From: Ophiobolus disseminans
Taxonomy: Eukaryota > Ascomycota > Dothideomycetes > Pleosporales > Phaeosphaeriaceae
Length of the DNA: 64,000 bases
Direction of reading: 5' to 3'
Assembly: GCA_010093685.1 (NCBI GenBank)
Contig: MU006238.1
Span: 128,129 to 192,128, forward strand
In this document: piece after piece, positions 31,830 to 42,461 of the stretch
Position numbering within the stretch: the stretch's first letter is position 1
Layout of the letters: each line of letters starts with the position of its first letter
Translations under genes and position numbers: made by a program
The notes under the pieces: generated by a model
Database searches by the model: none
Told to the model about the DNA's origin: nothing
The model's input: only the letters and a program-made list of their open reading frames with translations

Positions 31830-32193
31830 ATGGCTACGTTCATGCCACGACCCGCATCAAACGCCATGTATCTCTCCATTATAACTTTCCGCTGCAGTGT
31901 TGCTAACCAAGGAAAAGGTCTTACACAAAGTTTCTCGAGGCTCGAAGAGGCGGAACATTGAACATCCAATTCCCCGGCGTCAAGATCTGGCACGTCGTTC
32001 TGTTCTTCTTAGGACTCCTCGTGAGTTACTCATGCTACTCCAGTCACACATCGTGATTTTACTGATTGTAAGGCAGGTCGTTAGCGTTTTAGTCTATTAC
32101 GCGACTAAATATTCCAAGAAGCAACGGAAGCTGAAGAGGGAGGCGTTGGAGCAGCAGGCGCGCTCGCCGATTGAGATGACAAATAACGCCTGA
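31830..32193 (+). CDS. small single-pass membrane protein, array gene C
   Basis: Three exons: 31830-31867, 31918-32020 and 32077-32193. Introns are 50 bp (phase 2, branch GCTAAC) and 56 bp (phase 0), giving 85 aa. A short Pro-containing N-terminus is followed by a basic patch (LEARRGGTLNIQF), one membrane helix at about residues 37-55 (WHVVLFFLGLLVVSVLVYY), and a strongly basic tail (KYSKKQRKLKREALEQQ) ending in IEMTNNA. The tail LEQQ...IEMT recurs in gene D. Intron positions and phases match B, B' and D. The basic patches on both sides of the helix suggest an endomembrane or plasma-membrane protein with a cytosolic tail; topology is inference. This is the clearest member of the array. Confidence 0.68.
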
Positions 32194-32322
32194 AGTGTCG
32201 CGGAGGGGAAGGAGGAGACTTTTTGGTGTATAGGAGAGGGGGTGCGATATAGAACGGGAACTAAGCAATCGTGGCCATCTGGAACGTTACGACAGCCGCC
32301 GCAGTATTGACTCTTCGCATAG

Positions 32323-32484
32323 TGTCAGCCTGGCACCTTAGTTCACATGGTACACTGTGGACTGCATCTCCACGTGACTCTTAGTCACTGGCTTACTCAT
32401 CATGTTGTGTATATAATCGCTCTATGTAACTCTCTCAATACAACAACCTTCTTCTCACTTTTGCCCTGTCTCCTACATCCGACA
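32323..32484 (+). mobile_element. solo LTR, 162 bp, family 1, second copy
   Basis: Same ends as the copy at 26495-26656 (TGTCAGCC...TCCGACA). It is flanked by the perfect 5-bp duplication CATAG (32318-32322 and 32485-32489). The two copies differ at about four positions, three of them within 15 bp of the 3' end, which indicates recent activity. It lies between array genes C and D. Confidence 0.93.
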
Positions 32485-32665
32485 CATAGTGTCAAAACAC
32501 CAACCTCACCACAACGACTCATGATAGATAGGGAGTCATCGAAGGTATGGCTGACTCACGCCACATCTTCACGTCCCCTCCCATGGCTTCAACTCTTCTT
32601 CTACACTAATAAGACCTCCCATAAATAACATATACCACTCCATTGCCCGTACCTCCTGTAACAAC

Positions 32666-33040
32666 ATGACCGCGCCAGCATTACACCTCAAACCTCGAAC
32701 TATGCAAACACGAACGTACATCGCTCTTACCACCCCTCCGAAGAAAGAACCAGGCTTACCTTCCTAGATCCACGCTCGTACCGCTCACTCCCCGCGCAGT
32801 CCCCCTAGAATTTAAAACCCGGCAAGTTGTTGTGGGAATCGGTGTAAGTCTTTTCTCCAATCATCACCAGATGTTCTCGTAATACTGACTTCACAACATG
32901 CCTTATTATTCTTGATCACAAGTATTGCTTATGTCTTATGGTGGGCGTGGAAAAGACAATTAAGGCTCGCGAGGGCGAAGCTAGAGCAGCAGCCGCATCC
33001 GGGTATTGAGATGACTGATAAAGACAGGCGTGTTGTGTAG
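32666..33040 (+). pseudogene. small membrane protein, array gene D, probably frameshifted
   Basis: Exons 32666-32715 (phase 2) and 32768-32843 (76 nt, the same length as in B, phase 0) match the array layout. With acceptor ACAAG the last exon starts at 32923. In phase it reads YCLCLMVGVEKTIK and stops at 33009, giving 70 aa with a short hydrophobic segment. In the next frame the same exon reads LWWAWKRQLRLARAKLEQQ, then IEMT, to a stop at 33040, which is clearly the homologue of gene C's tail. An indel near the intron, or an unseen splice site, must account for the mismatch. It is either a recent pseudogene or a variant with a new C-terminus. Confidence 0.5.
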
Positions 33041-33814
33041 ACAATGGGAAGGAGGGGTTGGAATGAGTGGCAGACGTGCAATCGTTGTTCGTTAGTGTAA
33101 CGGTTTGGGTCTTGCCCAAATCCACTCTAGTACAAGTTGAGATAGCTCATGTACGGTCATCTATATATGTAGCTCAGCCCACCTCAGATAGTCAATTTAG
33201 CGCAGTACTCCCCCTCTCCACGCACCGTCACAGATAGGAAGACACATAACGTGACTTGAACACGGAATAGAAATTTTGATATTTGAACGCTCTTCGGTTT
33301 GAAGAAATCCAATCAATATTTAAAAGAGTGTTGAGAATATGTGGGTTCAGTCCAGGTTGGTAGAAGGAAGGGCCGTGGTACCTACTGTGTGAGGGAGGCA
33401 CGGCTGACTGTAGCGTCCTCGTTACTGTTTACACGTACGAGGGAACATATTACACACGATAGTCAATACGATACGTTGCAGCCACCCCGCCTTGTCCCTC
33501 TCCTACTCGGATATCTATGGTAGTCATACTACTAGAGGGACCTTGTTCCAATAAAGAGGCTATTTTAGAGAATCAGCATTGTTTTTACGCTACGTAGAAA
33601 TGATCAGATGATCATGGTCGTTCGGAAGTAGTTATCTAGATAAATGGGACCGCTTAAATCTGCAAACGCGCAGCGCTGTTGTGTTTGCTTTCCTAGATCA
33701 AGTGAGCTGTCGACGTTTGACTCAAACTTAAATCACCAGTCATCTAACTCCAACACCAATTTTCACTCCAAACTCACTCTCGGCTCGATTCAGTCTCCAT
33801 TTCACGTAGCTGCC
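33041..33814. other. spacer between array genes D and E, holding a solo LTR
   Basis: Contains the family 2 LTR at 33329-33553 and otherwise no gene. Confidence 0.55.
33329..33553 (-). mobile_element. solo LTR, 225 bp, family 2, inverted copy
   Basis: On the + strand it starts TGTTGAGAATA and ends TTGTTCCAATA; the reverse complement matches the copies at 31111 and 60905. It is flanked by the perfect 5-bp duplication AAGAG (33324-33328 and 33554-33558). No internal element sequence is attached. Confidence 0.93.
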
Positions 33815-34213
33815 ATGCCCGCAAACACCGTAAGTCATTTCTAGATCTCTTCACATGTCCCGACTAACACTCCAAAGCTCATCTCGCGGCACACTCACCA
33901 AGCAAAAACGCGGCAAAATCAGGCTCGGCGGCGGTGGCGGGCACACCAATGACTGGCGCCTTTACCTCCTCATCTGCGGATGCACCGTCGTAAGTCACCT
34001 ATGCTTCCAAACCTGGAATACTGTAAGAGCTGACGTCCCGCTCAGGCCGGTGTTCTGCTCATCTACGGCTTGTTTAAGTTAAGGGTGCACTGGTCGGACA
34101 TCAAGGAGAAAATGGAGAAGAGGAGGGAGCGGAAAGAAGCTGCAAAGAACGTTTCTACGCCGGAGCCTGAGGTCCATACTGTCTGTGCGGAAGAGGGGCG
34201 TGTACAAGGGTAG
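33815..34213 (+). CDS. small single-pass membrane protein, array gene E
   Basis: Three exons: 33815-33829, 33903-33989 and 34046-34213. Intron 1 is phase 0 (73 bp) and intron 2 is phase 0 (56 bp), giving 89 aa. The product starts MPANT, then QKRGKIRLGGGGG, one membrane helix at about residues 23-45 (WRLYLLICGCTVAGVLLIYGLF), and a long basic-acidic helix (SDIKEKMEKRRERKEAAK). Intron 2 lies inside the membrane helix at the same place and phase as in C. The acceptor CCAAG at 33902 is needed for phase; the nearer CCAAAG would break the frame, so exon 1/2 is less certain. RGKIRLG links it to gene A. The function is unknown. Confidence 0.6.
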
Positions 34214-34533
34214 GAAGGGGTGGTTGTGCGCTGAAGAAACTATGTTGTTGGAGGATTGAGATGAATCAGGAGCAATACTGTCCAAGGTAGACCCGCTCTT
34301 AAGCGGCAAAAAAAACCTCGATGTAGACCTTCATCACGGCGATTGCCTCAATCGCGCTCCATCAGTGAGCCGCTTAACACACTGCTTACATTGCGTCGTG
34401 CCCACTAACACCCCTGCGCTCAAATCTGATAGTGCGTAAAAGGGCTGCGATTGTCAAAACAAAAGCCTGAACACATGCAGATCCAGTCCGATATCCAGAT
34501 GTACAACGCTCGCGTACCAATTACTAGCTCTTC
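34214..34533. other. spacer between array gene E and the convergent gene
   Basis: About 320 bp of 3' flanks; nothing recognised. Confidence 0.5.
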
Positions 34534-37005
34534 TCACCGCCCATATCCATCTCCGTAGTACCTATCGCCATATCGCGGATCATACCGCTGATCATACCGC
34601 GAATCATACTGTACATCTTGATAGGGTAGCCCTCTATGTCGATTGAACCTATCACTATGACGTCCTCGACCAAGATTTGGCTCCGCTTGCCGCTCCGTAA
34701 AGTCACGCCGACCGTACACAGAGTCTTGTGCTTCTTGATGTGACGTATATGCTGATGACGGGGCGGGGGCATTCCAAGAGCGGCCCAAGTGTCCTGAGTT
34801 TGGGGGGTATGAATGCGATGATGATGGGGCAAATCGATCCTTATCGTTGGAAAAATTTGAAACGGAAGGGGTGTGTGCTCTCTTTGGTACTGGTGGCAAA
34901 CCAATCTCGGCGGGACGAAGGCGTTTGGGAATGCGGTAGGGCTTCTTGGGCTTCTCTGGCACTGACTCTTCCGGTATGCTGACATGCTCGGCGACATCTT
35001 CTTGCTCTTGTTCAACGTCTTCAGCGCTGAATCTTCCTAATCTTATTGCGGACCCATTTGGCTCGACAGGCTCTTCGATCTCGCTTCCAGATCGAGTGGC
35101 TTTTCGGGTCTCTGCTTTTTCGATGCCCATTTTCAGCGCCTCGGCCATTACCCCGTGAAGCGCCAAGAATGGGAACGTCAGAACGTGGCGGATGGGAAGG
35201 GTCAGATTCATCGACACGTCTTCGTTGTCGAGATTTAGACGCATCTGTGTTCTACGCTGCGGCTTTGCAATTATAGATGTCTCAGCACCATCCCGCTTCT
35301 TTTCTTCGATATCGACAGTCTCGAACGTCCCTTTACTGCGCCATTCCTCAAGCGCATTGCGGTCTAGGTTTTGGGGTCCAAATGGCTTAAGCGGTTGCTT
35401 TAGCGCACGTATCAACGACTGTGCGTGTAGGACATTCAGGTCAAGCTTTGGTGTGAATGAGTGCCGGATGTTGAGATACCAGGAGAGACATTGCGTCAAT
35501 CCGCGGGCATCGAGGCCGGATGGGAGACGTTGCAGTCCATGCACAAGATCCTCAAAGGTAGGCAGCGTAGAACCTTTGCACATCTTCTCAATGTGAGGGC
35601 CTGTCGCAAGGTGGTCGACACGCAAGTCACGGTCTGACTTGCCCTTGTACGTCGCGGTCTTGAAGCCAGGTAGTACGTTCTTGACGGCGTCGCGTTGGTA
35701 GTTGTTCATAGAGGCTATAGGTGTATGATGACTGGGAGGGCCACGAAAGTAGGCCTGAAATCGTCGTCAGCTACGATTGATGAAAGCTAAGTAGATCCAT
35801 ATTAGCTAACCTGCATGCCCATGATATCTGCCCCACGGTAGTCATTGTTCGTGAGCCGCACCATGACACCCTTCCATCGAACGTGATGTGGATAGAAAGC
35901 TTGAATCTCTTTGGCCGAAAGCGGCACGCCCGGAGGAAAAATGGCATCCGCTGGGACCGCATTGTCGTACCATTCGTAGTTGCCACCCAGTTTATCGACC
36001 ACCGTCTCTAGAGCTCGCAGTGTCGCACGAATAGCCTTGATGTTGAAGTCGTGTGTTTCATCTACCCAAGTGCGCTGGAAAAGCGGAAATGTATACAGCG
36101 ATTCAGAGTCGAGGATATGCAGCGTGCGTATCGTTTCCGCTGTGCGAGCAGTAGCCGGTGTGTTAGGGGAGGAGATCGGTGGCGTCGGGTTCTGGTTGGC
36201 AGCTGGCGACTGCACGAGATCCATAACAACTGAGGTCAACGGTGCAGGTACGGAGTGCTCCAGTATCTCTTTGACCTGCGCCCTGTGCTTGCGCGTGAAG
36301 CGAAAACGTACTATTAAGCCTGTCATCTTGTAGTCACCTTCATCTTTGCTAAGTGAGTCTTCCGTGCGCGTGAATCTGGCAACTTGTCTCCATGTTCTCT
36401 TTCGAAACTCCATAGGTTTGTACGGTCCTTTCGGCTCTGCGACAACTGTTGGCGACTGCGCTGGTGCACTTCGAATCGAACCTTCTGGTGTATGCGCGAC
36501 CTCCATCGACTCCGCAATGTCCAGCTCGCTGCCGGTACCGCTTCTGCTTCTATTCGATGTTCCTGCAGATTCCGCCTTATTGAGACTTGCTTGATAGTCG
36601 CGATCTAGCTTGTCCCATACCGATCGCGACTTCGGCGCATCCTCGTGATCATCGTGCTGAATAACGCCAGTCGCATACCGCCAGTCACGCACCTTCGGAA
36701 CAAACGTGGAACTGCGCTGGGGGCGGGCCGATCGCGCAAGTATGTCTGCTTCGGACTTGAGGTGCTGGGAGTCATGAGTACCCATGACCGATGAGTAGGT
36801 AGACCTCGGGTGGAGGTTGCGACGTTGAGGTGGGTGACGAGCAGCGAGACTGAGAGCCAATGTGTTGATGACAGAAGTAAAGAGGGATTGTCATGACGCA
36901 CCTGGGTGAAAGCGGTTTGCGGTGGGCCCTGGACGATTCGCATGGTGAAGGCGCTGGAGGCACGTACATATCGAATAGAGCCCAGCCAAAATCAAACATT
37001 CGCAT
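34534..37005 (-). CDS. large fungus-specific protein, unrecognised
   Basis: Three exons, 37005-36902, 36849-35811 and 35754-34534, with introns of 52 and 56 bp and matching phases, give 787 aa. The first exon starts MRMFDFGWALFDMYVPP; a second ATG at 36969 is an alternative start. Residues about 190-450 look globular (YKMTGLIVRFRFTRKHRAQV; HHVRWKGVMVRLTNNDYRGAD), followed by a second ordered block (LPTFEDLVHGLQRLP). The last 150 residues are disordered and end in Tyr/Arg/Asp-rich repeats (YDSRYDQRYDPRYGDRYYGD), typical of RNA-associated or phase-separating tails. KKPYRIPKRLRP is a possible nuclear signal. I do not recognise the family; a nuclear or RNA-linked role is only a guess from composition. 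Confidence 0.75.
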
Positions 37006-37797
37006 GTGTCGAGAACCAATTGATAATAGCTACATAATAAGGAAATGTTGAAGGAGTGACTTGTGAATCTCTTCGGCAAACTGTTTGACTGTACACGCTG
37101 TGCGCACTGACTGTACCTAGGTAGTATGCCTGTGCGGCAACAACAGAGTCACCATATATGCGTGTCGAGGACCTTGGGCACTGCGAGGCTTTGGCCGCAA
37201 TACCTATGACTTTTCAACATGGATTTGGTATTGAAGGAAATCTCGAGGCAGAAAAAAGGAAGAAATACGGCGTTCGTAATATGAAGTCCTTGATGTGCGC
37301 TGCCACCAAATTACCAAGTTGTGGTAGATGCTGCATCGCCAGTGCCAACAAGGCCGCTTATACCTTCATCGATTCAGTTGTTGATGATCCTCGTAACCGC
37401 GACAGAGCACTTCATTCGCGTGAATGAACATGGTGCATGAACCACGCGTCCGAGTCGCCTCCGCTCAGGAGCAGGATTGGGCGGGAGAGCCTTGTCCAAG
37501 ACGAGATAACGGACAAGGTTGATAATATTTAAGCCCAAAGTGAGGTCAAGCGCTACAGGTCCACGATAGAGGATGAAAAGGTGTAGGGTCGGATGCGTGG
37601 CCGAAGTGTCTCCTGCCATCGGATCAGTCGGCTAAACCTGCCCGGATCCGCAGATTACGTCAAGCCATATGGCCGAGGCTGCTTCAAAACTCCTGCAGTA
37701 TCCGACATCTGAAGGCATCGCACGTTATCTGAACTGCCTTTGAATTCAGGTCTCAAACACAACTTCTATATTTTCCTTGAACTCATTTTTACTCGAA
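37006..37797. other. intergenic, nothing recognised
   Basis: Divergent promoters of the neighbouring genes; only short frames. Confidence 0.5.
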
Positions 37798-38244
37798 ATG
37801 TCTACCAAAACAGTTCCTGTCTTGACCCTCGATGGCGCACGAATTGCGCTCGCGGCGGCGGAAGCTCGGTCAAAGGAGATCAAAGTGCCAATGAACATCG
37901 CAATCGTCGACAATGCGTGCCATCTTTTAGCATTTGCGAGGATGGAAGGCGCAAAGTATACCTCAATCAATATCGCAATCGACAAAGCATACACAGCGGC
38001 CGGCCATCGCGCGCCAACTTCCGTCTACAAAGACAACGTCTGGCCCGGTGGACCAGCTTTCGGAATCAATCATAGTAACGGTGGACGCTTTATGACCATA
38101 GCTGGAGGAATCCCTATCGTCAAAGACGGTGCGGTCGTCGGAGCGATCGGATGCAGCACAGGACTGCCAAGCCAAGACAACGACGTTGCGAAGAGCGGAG
38201 TCGAAGCAGTTGAAAAGAGCTTTGGGATCAAGGCGAAGCTCTGA
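37798..38244 (+). CDS. GlcG/HbpS-like (DUF336) protein
   Basis: A single-exon gene of 148 aa, starting at ATG 37798 (CGAAATGTCTACC); an open frame extends upstream to 37777. The family core is clear: LTLDGARIALAAAEARSKEI, then VPMNIAIVDNACHLLAFARM, GAKYTSINIAIDKAYTA, and the Gly-rich IAGGIPIVKDGAVVGAIGCS ending with DNDVAKSGVEAV. Members are small alpha/beta proteins; bacterial HbpS binds heme, GlcG lies in glycolate operons, and others bind cobalamin-like ligands or act on small acids. The fungal role is not established. There is no signal peptide, so it is cytosolic. It has no obvious partner gene next to it. Confidence 0.9.
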   Translation: MSTKTVPVLTLDGARIALAAAEARSKEIKVPMNIAIVDNACHLLAFARMEGAKYTSINIAIDKAYTAAGHRAPTSVYKDNVWPGGPAFGINHSNGGRFMTIAGGIPIVKDGAVVGAIGCSTGLPSQDNDVAKSGVEAVEKSFGIKAKL

Positions 38245-38950
38245 TATATCGAGGATTGAAGGTCTATCAACCTAGGATTCTGGTCTTACAATGGAATACC
38301 ATCATCATCTATTGAAGTATCTATGGGGCAGATCCCCAGCTCACAACGATCGGTTTCGCTTACACTCACCCATGTCCTTTCTCCTTGCTTGTACATTGGC
38401 CGTGATACTATCGCGGGAGCTCCATATTGAAATTCAATCTAGTCGGGGACCAAGCATCCTTAGTGCCGGAGTTGAAGCTTACTGATGTACCGGCTTCGTC
38501 ATGGCGGCTGACGACGCCACACGGAGGGGCGCTCCCTGTTCTACAACTTTCTGTGAACACACAAATAGAGCGCGCATGATCTCACTCATTTGGCTTTACA
38601 AGCGAGACCTCTGGAGATGGTATATTGAGGATCGGTTGCCGGCTAACTTGGCCCCCAGGCAATTTCCGCGCGACGAACCTGAAACTTGAGTCAGTGCAAC
38701 CACGACCGGATGCGGTTCGCCAATACGAGAGCCCACAGCCCGTCTAGCCCTCGACTTGCCATACTGAGAACTAGTGGCGGATACCGGGAATCTAAAATTG
38801 ACCTACGATGATCCTTCACTTCTTTTTAGGAAGTGCGTCGTTGATGTCACACGAGGATGACAAGTATGTAAAGCAGAATAGCCGGGGTATTTTGAGCAGC
38901 GCACCGAGAATTCTTGTCTGTCGTTCACTCTTCGTAGAAACAGTCAAAGG
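38245..38950. other. intergenic, nothing recognised
   Basis: Short frames only; promoter of the mutanase gene at its right end. Confidence 0.5.
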
Positions 38951-40406
38951 ATGCGCCTATCACTTTCATGGATTATCGGTCTCCTGACCACGGTGGGAGA
39001 TGCCGCACCTTCAAATGCAATCCAGCCAAGGCAGGCCACCAATCGCTATGTCTTTGCTCACTACATGGTTCGTCATCGAGAAAACATCCAAAGCAGAGCG
39101 CTGACAAGGTTAGATGGGTATCGTCAACAGGCAGAACGCCGCGTCGTACGAAGGAGAGTTTAATCTTGCCAAAGCTGCCGGCATCGATGCGTTTGCGCTG
39201 AACATGGGACCGGATGTCAGTAACGAGCAGCTGGGCTATGCGTATGACGGTGCCGCACGCGTAGGCATCAAGGTTTTCATCTCCTTCGACTTCAACGGAG
39301 GATTGTTCAGTGTCAATGACCCGAATGCTGTCGGCGATCGAATCAAAGCTTTCAAGGACAAGCCAGCTCAATTGAAGATTGACAATAAGCCCTTTGTATC
39401 CACGTTCGCCGGCCCAGGACTCAATGTCGCTGCCGTCGAAGCAGCAGCTGGAGCCGACATCTTCTTCCTACCTAACTGGTATGTTGGCAACGACAAGACT
39501 GGGACGGATGGATTCTTCAACTGGGCGGGATGGCCGAGTGATGGAAACAATAATCCCGGCACCAACCCACCGAGTGCTGGTGACTCGGCCTACGTGGACT
39601 ATCTGGGTTCCAAGGACCGCTACATGGCTCCCGTCTCGCCTTGGTTCTCCACTCACTACGGCGACTGGGTTTCGTATCGTAAGAATTGGGTGTTCCAGAG
39701 CAACGACCTCTGGTTCACTCGATGGAACGAGATCCTAAAACTTGGGCCGCGATTCATTGAGATCGTCACATGGAACGACTTCGGCGAGTCGGCGTACGTA
39801 GGCCCAATCTCAGCACAACACAACGACGATGGACACAGCAAATGGATCAACGATATGCCCCATGGCGGATGGCTCGAGATGGCGAAGCCATATATTGCCG
39901 CATACAAAGCTGGCGCGACTAGTATCTCGGTCACCGAGGAGAAGCTAGTGTACTGGTATCGCCCAACGCCAAAGGGTATTACCTGCAGTGGCGATAACCT
40001 TGGAAAGCCCGCTGGCGCAGACCTCATGACTGACGAAGTCTTCGTCGTCGCTCTACTCAAGACTGCTGGAACCGTCACCGCCACCTCTGGCTCCAACACC
40101 AAGAGCTTCGAAGCGCCCGCCGGTGCCAGTCTGCACAAACTTCCCATGGGTGTTGGCACCCAGAAGTTTAGCCTCAAGCACGGCTCCACTGAGGTGTTCA
40201 GTGCTGTGTCTGAGCGCGACATCGTCAACACCTGCCCGTGCGGTATCTACAATTTCAACGCTTACGTTGGGACTGTACCTGCGAGTGCGCCGGATGTTCT
40301 TGTCGATAACGGCGCTATCGGTTCCAGTGTGCCCGCGGGTTACCAGTGCGCGCCCAAGCCTTCGCTTCCTATTCGAGCTGCAGGTGCTAAAGCGACAGGA
40401 ACATAA
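38951..40406 (+). CDS. secreted GH71 alpha-1,3-glucanase (mutanase)
   Basis: Two exons, 38951-39067 and 39114-40406, with a 46-bp intron (GTTCGT...GTTAG, phase 0), give 469 aa. A signal peptide is visible (MRLSLSWIIGLLTTVGDAAPS). The GH71 core shows RYVFAHYM, AAGIDAFALNMG, KVFISFDFNG, IFFLPNWYVG, FFNWAGWPSDGNN, and IEIVTWNDFGES, where the Asp/Glu pair belongs to the catalytic region. A C-terminal beta-rich module follows, with a Cys pair (TCPCGIYNF). The enzyme cleaves alpha-1,3-glucan in fungal walls or biofilm glucans outside the cell. The intron removes sequence just after HYM, where family members continue directly; the join HYM-MGIVN is shorter than usual in that loop. No carbohydrate-binding CBM24 is evident. 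Confidence 0.92.
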
Positions 40407-41087
40407 GCTCATGTGCTCATTACCAAGAGATGCGACCTTTGCGACTTAATTATCTTCAATGACATCATCTCAGATCTATTCTAGTCAGTGGCAATAGGAT
40501 TTCCTAGCAGTGAGATCGCTACGAGACAAAGCTTACATCGTTTACCTCACCCATGTCTTACCTCACTAGATGTCATGCGCATATTGATATCGTACTCAGG
40601 CTTATGTAATCTCCCGCTTCGCTGTATTATTTAATCGCCGCCGTCTCTTCTAGCTCGGACCTCGCGGAGTCAAAAGCTCCGTGTCTTCTGCCACAGGATT
40701 TGCCCGCATATCTTCATACCGGCGAATTGCAACTAGCGCAATACGCAGAGAGACTCAGAGTCTTGGTACACTTTTCTTAGCTTCTAGCTCGCAAGGCTGT
40801 CTCCGCTAAGGTCGAAGGGAGCTGCGACTATATCCCTTGTGGAAGGTAAAGTTCAGCTTCAAAGCTGGGTGAGAGAACAGCAACTGATCGGAAACTCACA
40901 TCTGCGCCTGTTCGTTTGTCGCTCTGAGTTTATAAATCCACTCTTAGTGTGAACAACGACTGACCACTTATACGGCTAGGGTTCTCATGCCCATTGTCTC
41001 CTTCCTTGTGGGTACATATCCACATAGGACTACCTTTGTGAATACTCGAAGCCGGCATAGGATGTCCATGTAAGACCCAGTCTACAC
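40407..41087. other. intergenic, nothing recognised
   Basis: Mutanase 3' flank and upstream region of the next gene; only short frames. Confidence 0.5.
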
Positions 41088-42461
41088 ATGACAAATTCAC
41101 GGTTGATCTTAAGCAGAATATTCGCTTCCGAGGACGATCCCGTGCGCCATCCGGGCTTGCCAAATGTCGACACGGTCAATCGACCCGATTTCCTCTACTA
41201 CACCATAACAGAGAAATCCGTCTTCGTATATCGTGGCTCCATTGTCACAAAACCGTACGGCCGGATGAGGTCTAACACCAAGGATGGATTCAAGGCACCT
41301 CAAGATTTTCGAGGCGCACAAGATTTGAGTTGGCGCACCATACAAGACCACTTGATGAAGGCGGACTCTCCGATGTTGATGAACCAGTCTCCATTTGTAT
41401 CAGTCAGAGACAGTCTAGGTATGCTTGTCGTCCTCGCTGCTGGTGGTCAAATTGACAAGTGTAGATGCAGCCACTCGGGATGCCGAGCGCTGTTACGAAA
41501 ACCCACGCGACTCGTGTGGTCGCGTTTGCGTCGCTAGATTCTCGACCCAAGGCCTCGATCGCGCTACTTATGCGTACACTATAACGACTAGCGACGTTAC
41601 GAAAGAGGTCAAGATACCCGTTTGGGTACGAGCGGTTATGCGGCCGAAGAGTGGCCAGGCTGTTCTGATCAAGGATTATCTGGAAAAGTTCGAAGGCGAG
41701 GTATGGATTGACGTCTCCAAGAGCTGGGTAGGAGACATACGTGGATCATCGGGTATCCAGAGCAAAGATGGTGAATGGCTCGCTTGTGGTGGCACAAAGC
41801 GCTTCCGGGAGTCAACATCCACGGAGTATTTTGAACCTTGTGACATCCTTCCATATGCTGGAGGCAGGTTGCACGAAGCTGGGGATGTACTTAACCCACA
41901 AGTCTGACGAGCGGCGTGCGGATCTTCAATCAGAAGGGCAGCTCTTAGCTGCACCGCGATTACATCGTATGGCTTCTTAAAGAAGTAGCTCGGCGTACCG
42001 AAAACGTACCCAGACATGACCCTACAACCGAGGATATCTGCCTCGTCGACGATCTCATCTTCGAGCACGAGGTCGCCTATATGGACATCATGCGATAGCC
42101 AGCAATCATCGCGCACGTCCAACAAACGCACGTCAAGGATAACCAGGATCACCCAGAGCCTCCCAACTCCAATGAAAATGTCGCAAGCAAAGTACGCAAG
42201 AACCGCAAGAAGCCATTCTCGAAAGAAGACAGTCTCTTCACCTCAGGCCTACCTGAGAACGACCCAATAGAGTCCTTGCGATACAACGGACGCATATTCG
42301 CAGACCTGTCAAGCGGTGAGAAGGCCAAGATGTTACGGAAGTATGATAAGCTTGGAAAGCGCACTGTGGCGGAGATGACTGTGGATGATGTGCTTCACCA
42401 GTTTGCCATCTTAAATACTCTGCTCTTGGCTGTCTACGAAGGGCCTGAGGCGCCGGCATGA
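41088..42461 (+). pseudogene. fungal DUF7587-like protein gene, probably truncated by an in-frame TAG
   Basis: Exon 1 is 41088-41418; a 46-bp intron joins it in phase to exon 2 (SVRDSL to DAATRDAER). The fold hints are LSWRTIQDHLMKADSPML, SPFVSVRDSL, and CDILPYAGGRLHEAGDVLN, which recall fungal DUF7587-type proteins of unknown function. Without further splicing the protein stops at 41907 (257 aa). A weak intron 41902-41948 (GTCTGA...CTTAG, phase 0) would continue into LHRDYIVWLLKEVARRTE. That frame then meets TAG at 42096-42098 and stays open afterwards (SLFTSGLPENDP; GEKAKMLRKYDKLGKR) to 42461. So the locus is either a two-exon gene with a decayed 3' part or a recent nonsense pseudogene. Confidence 0.5.
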
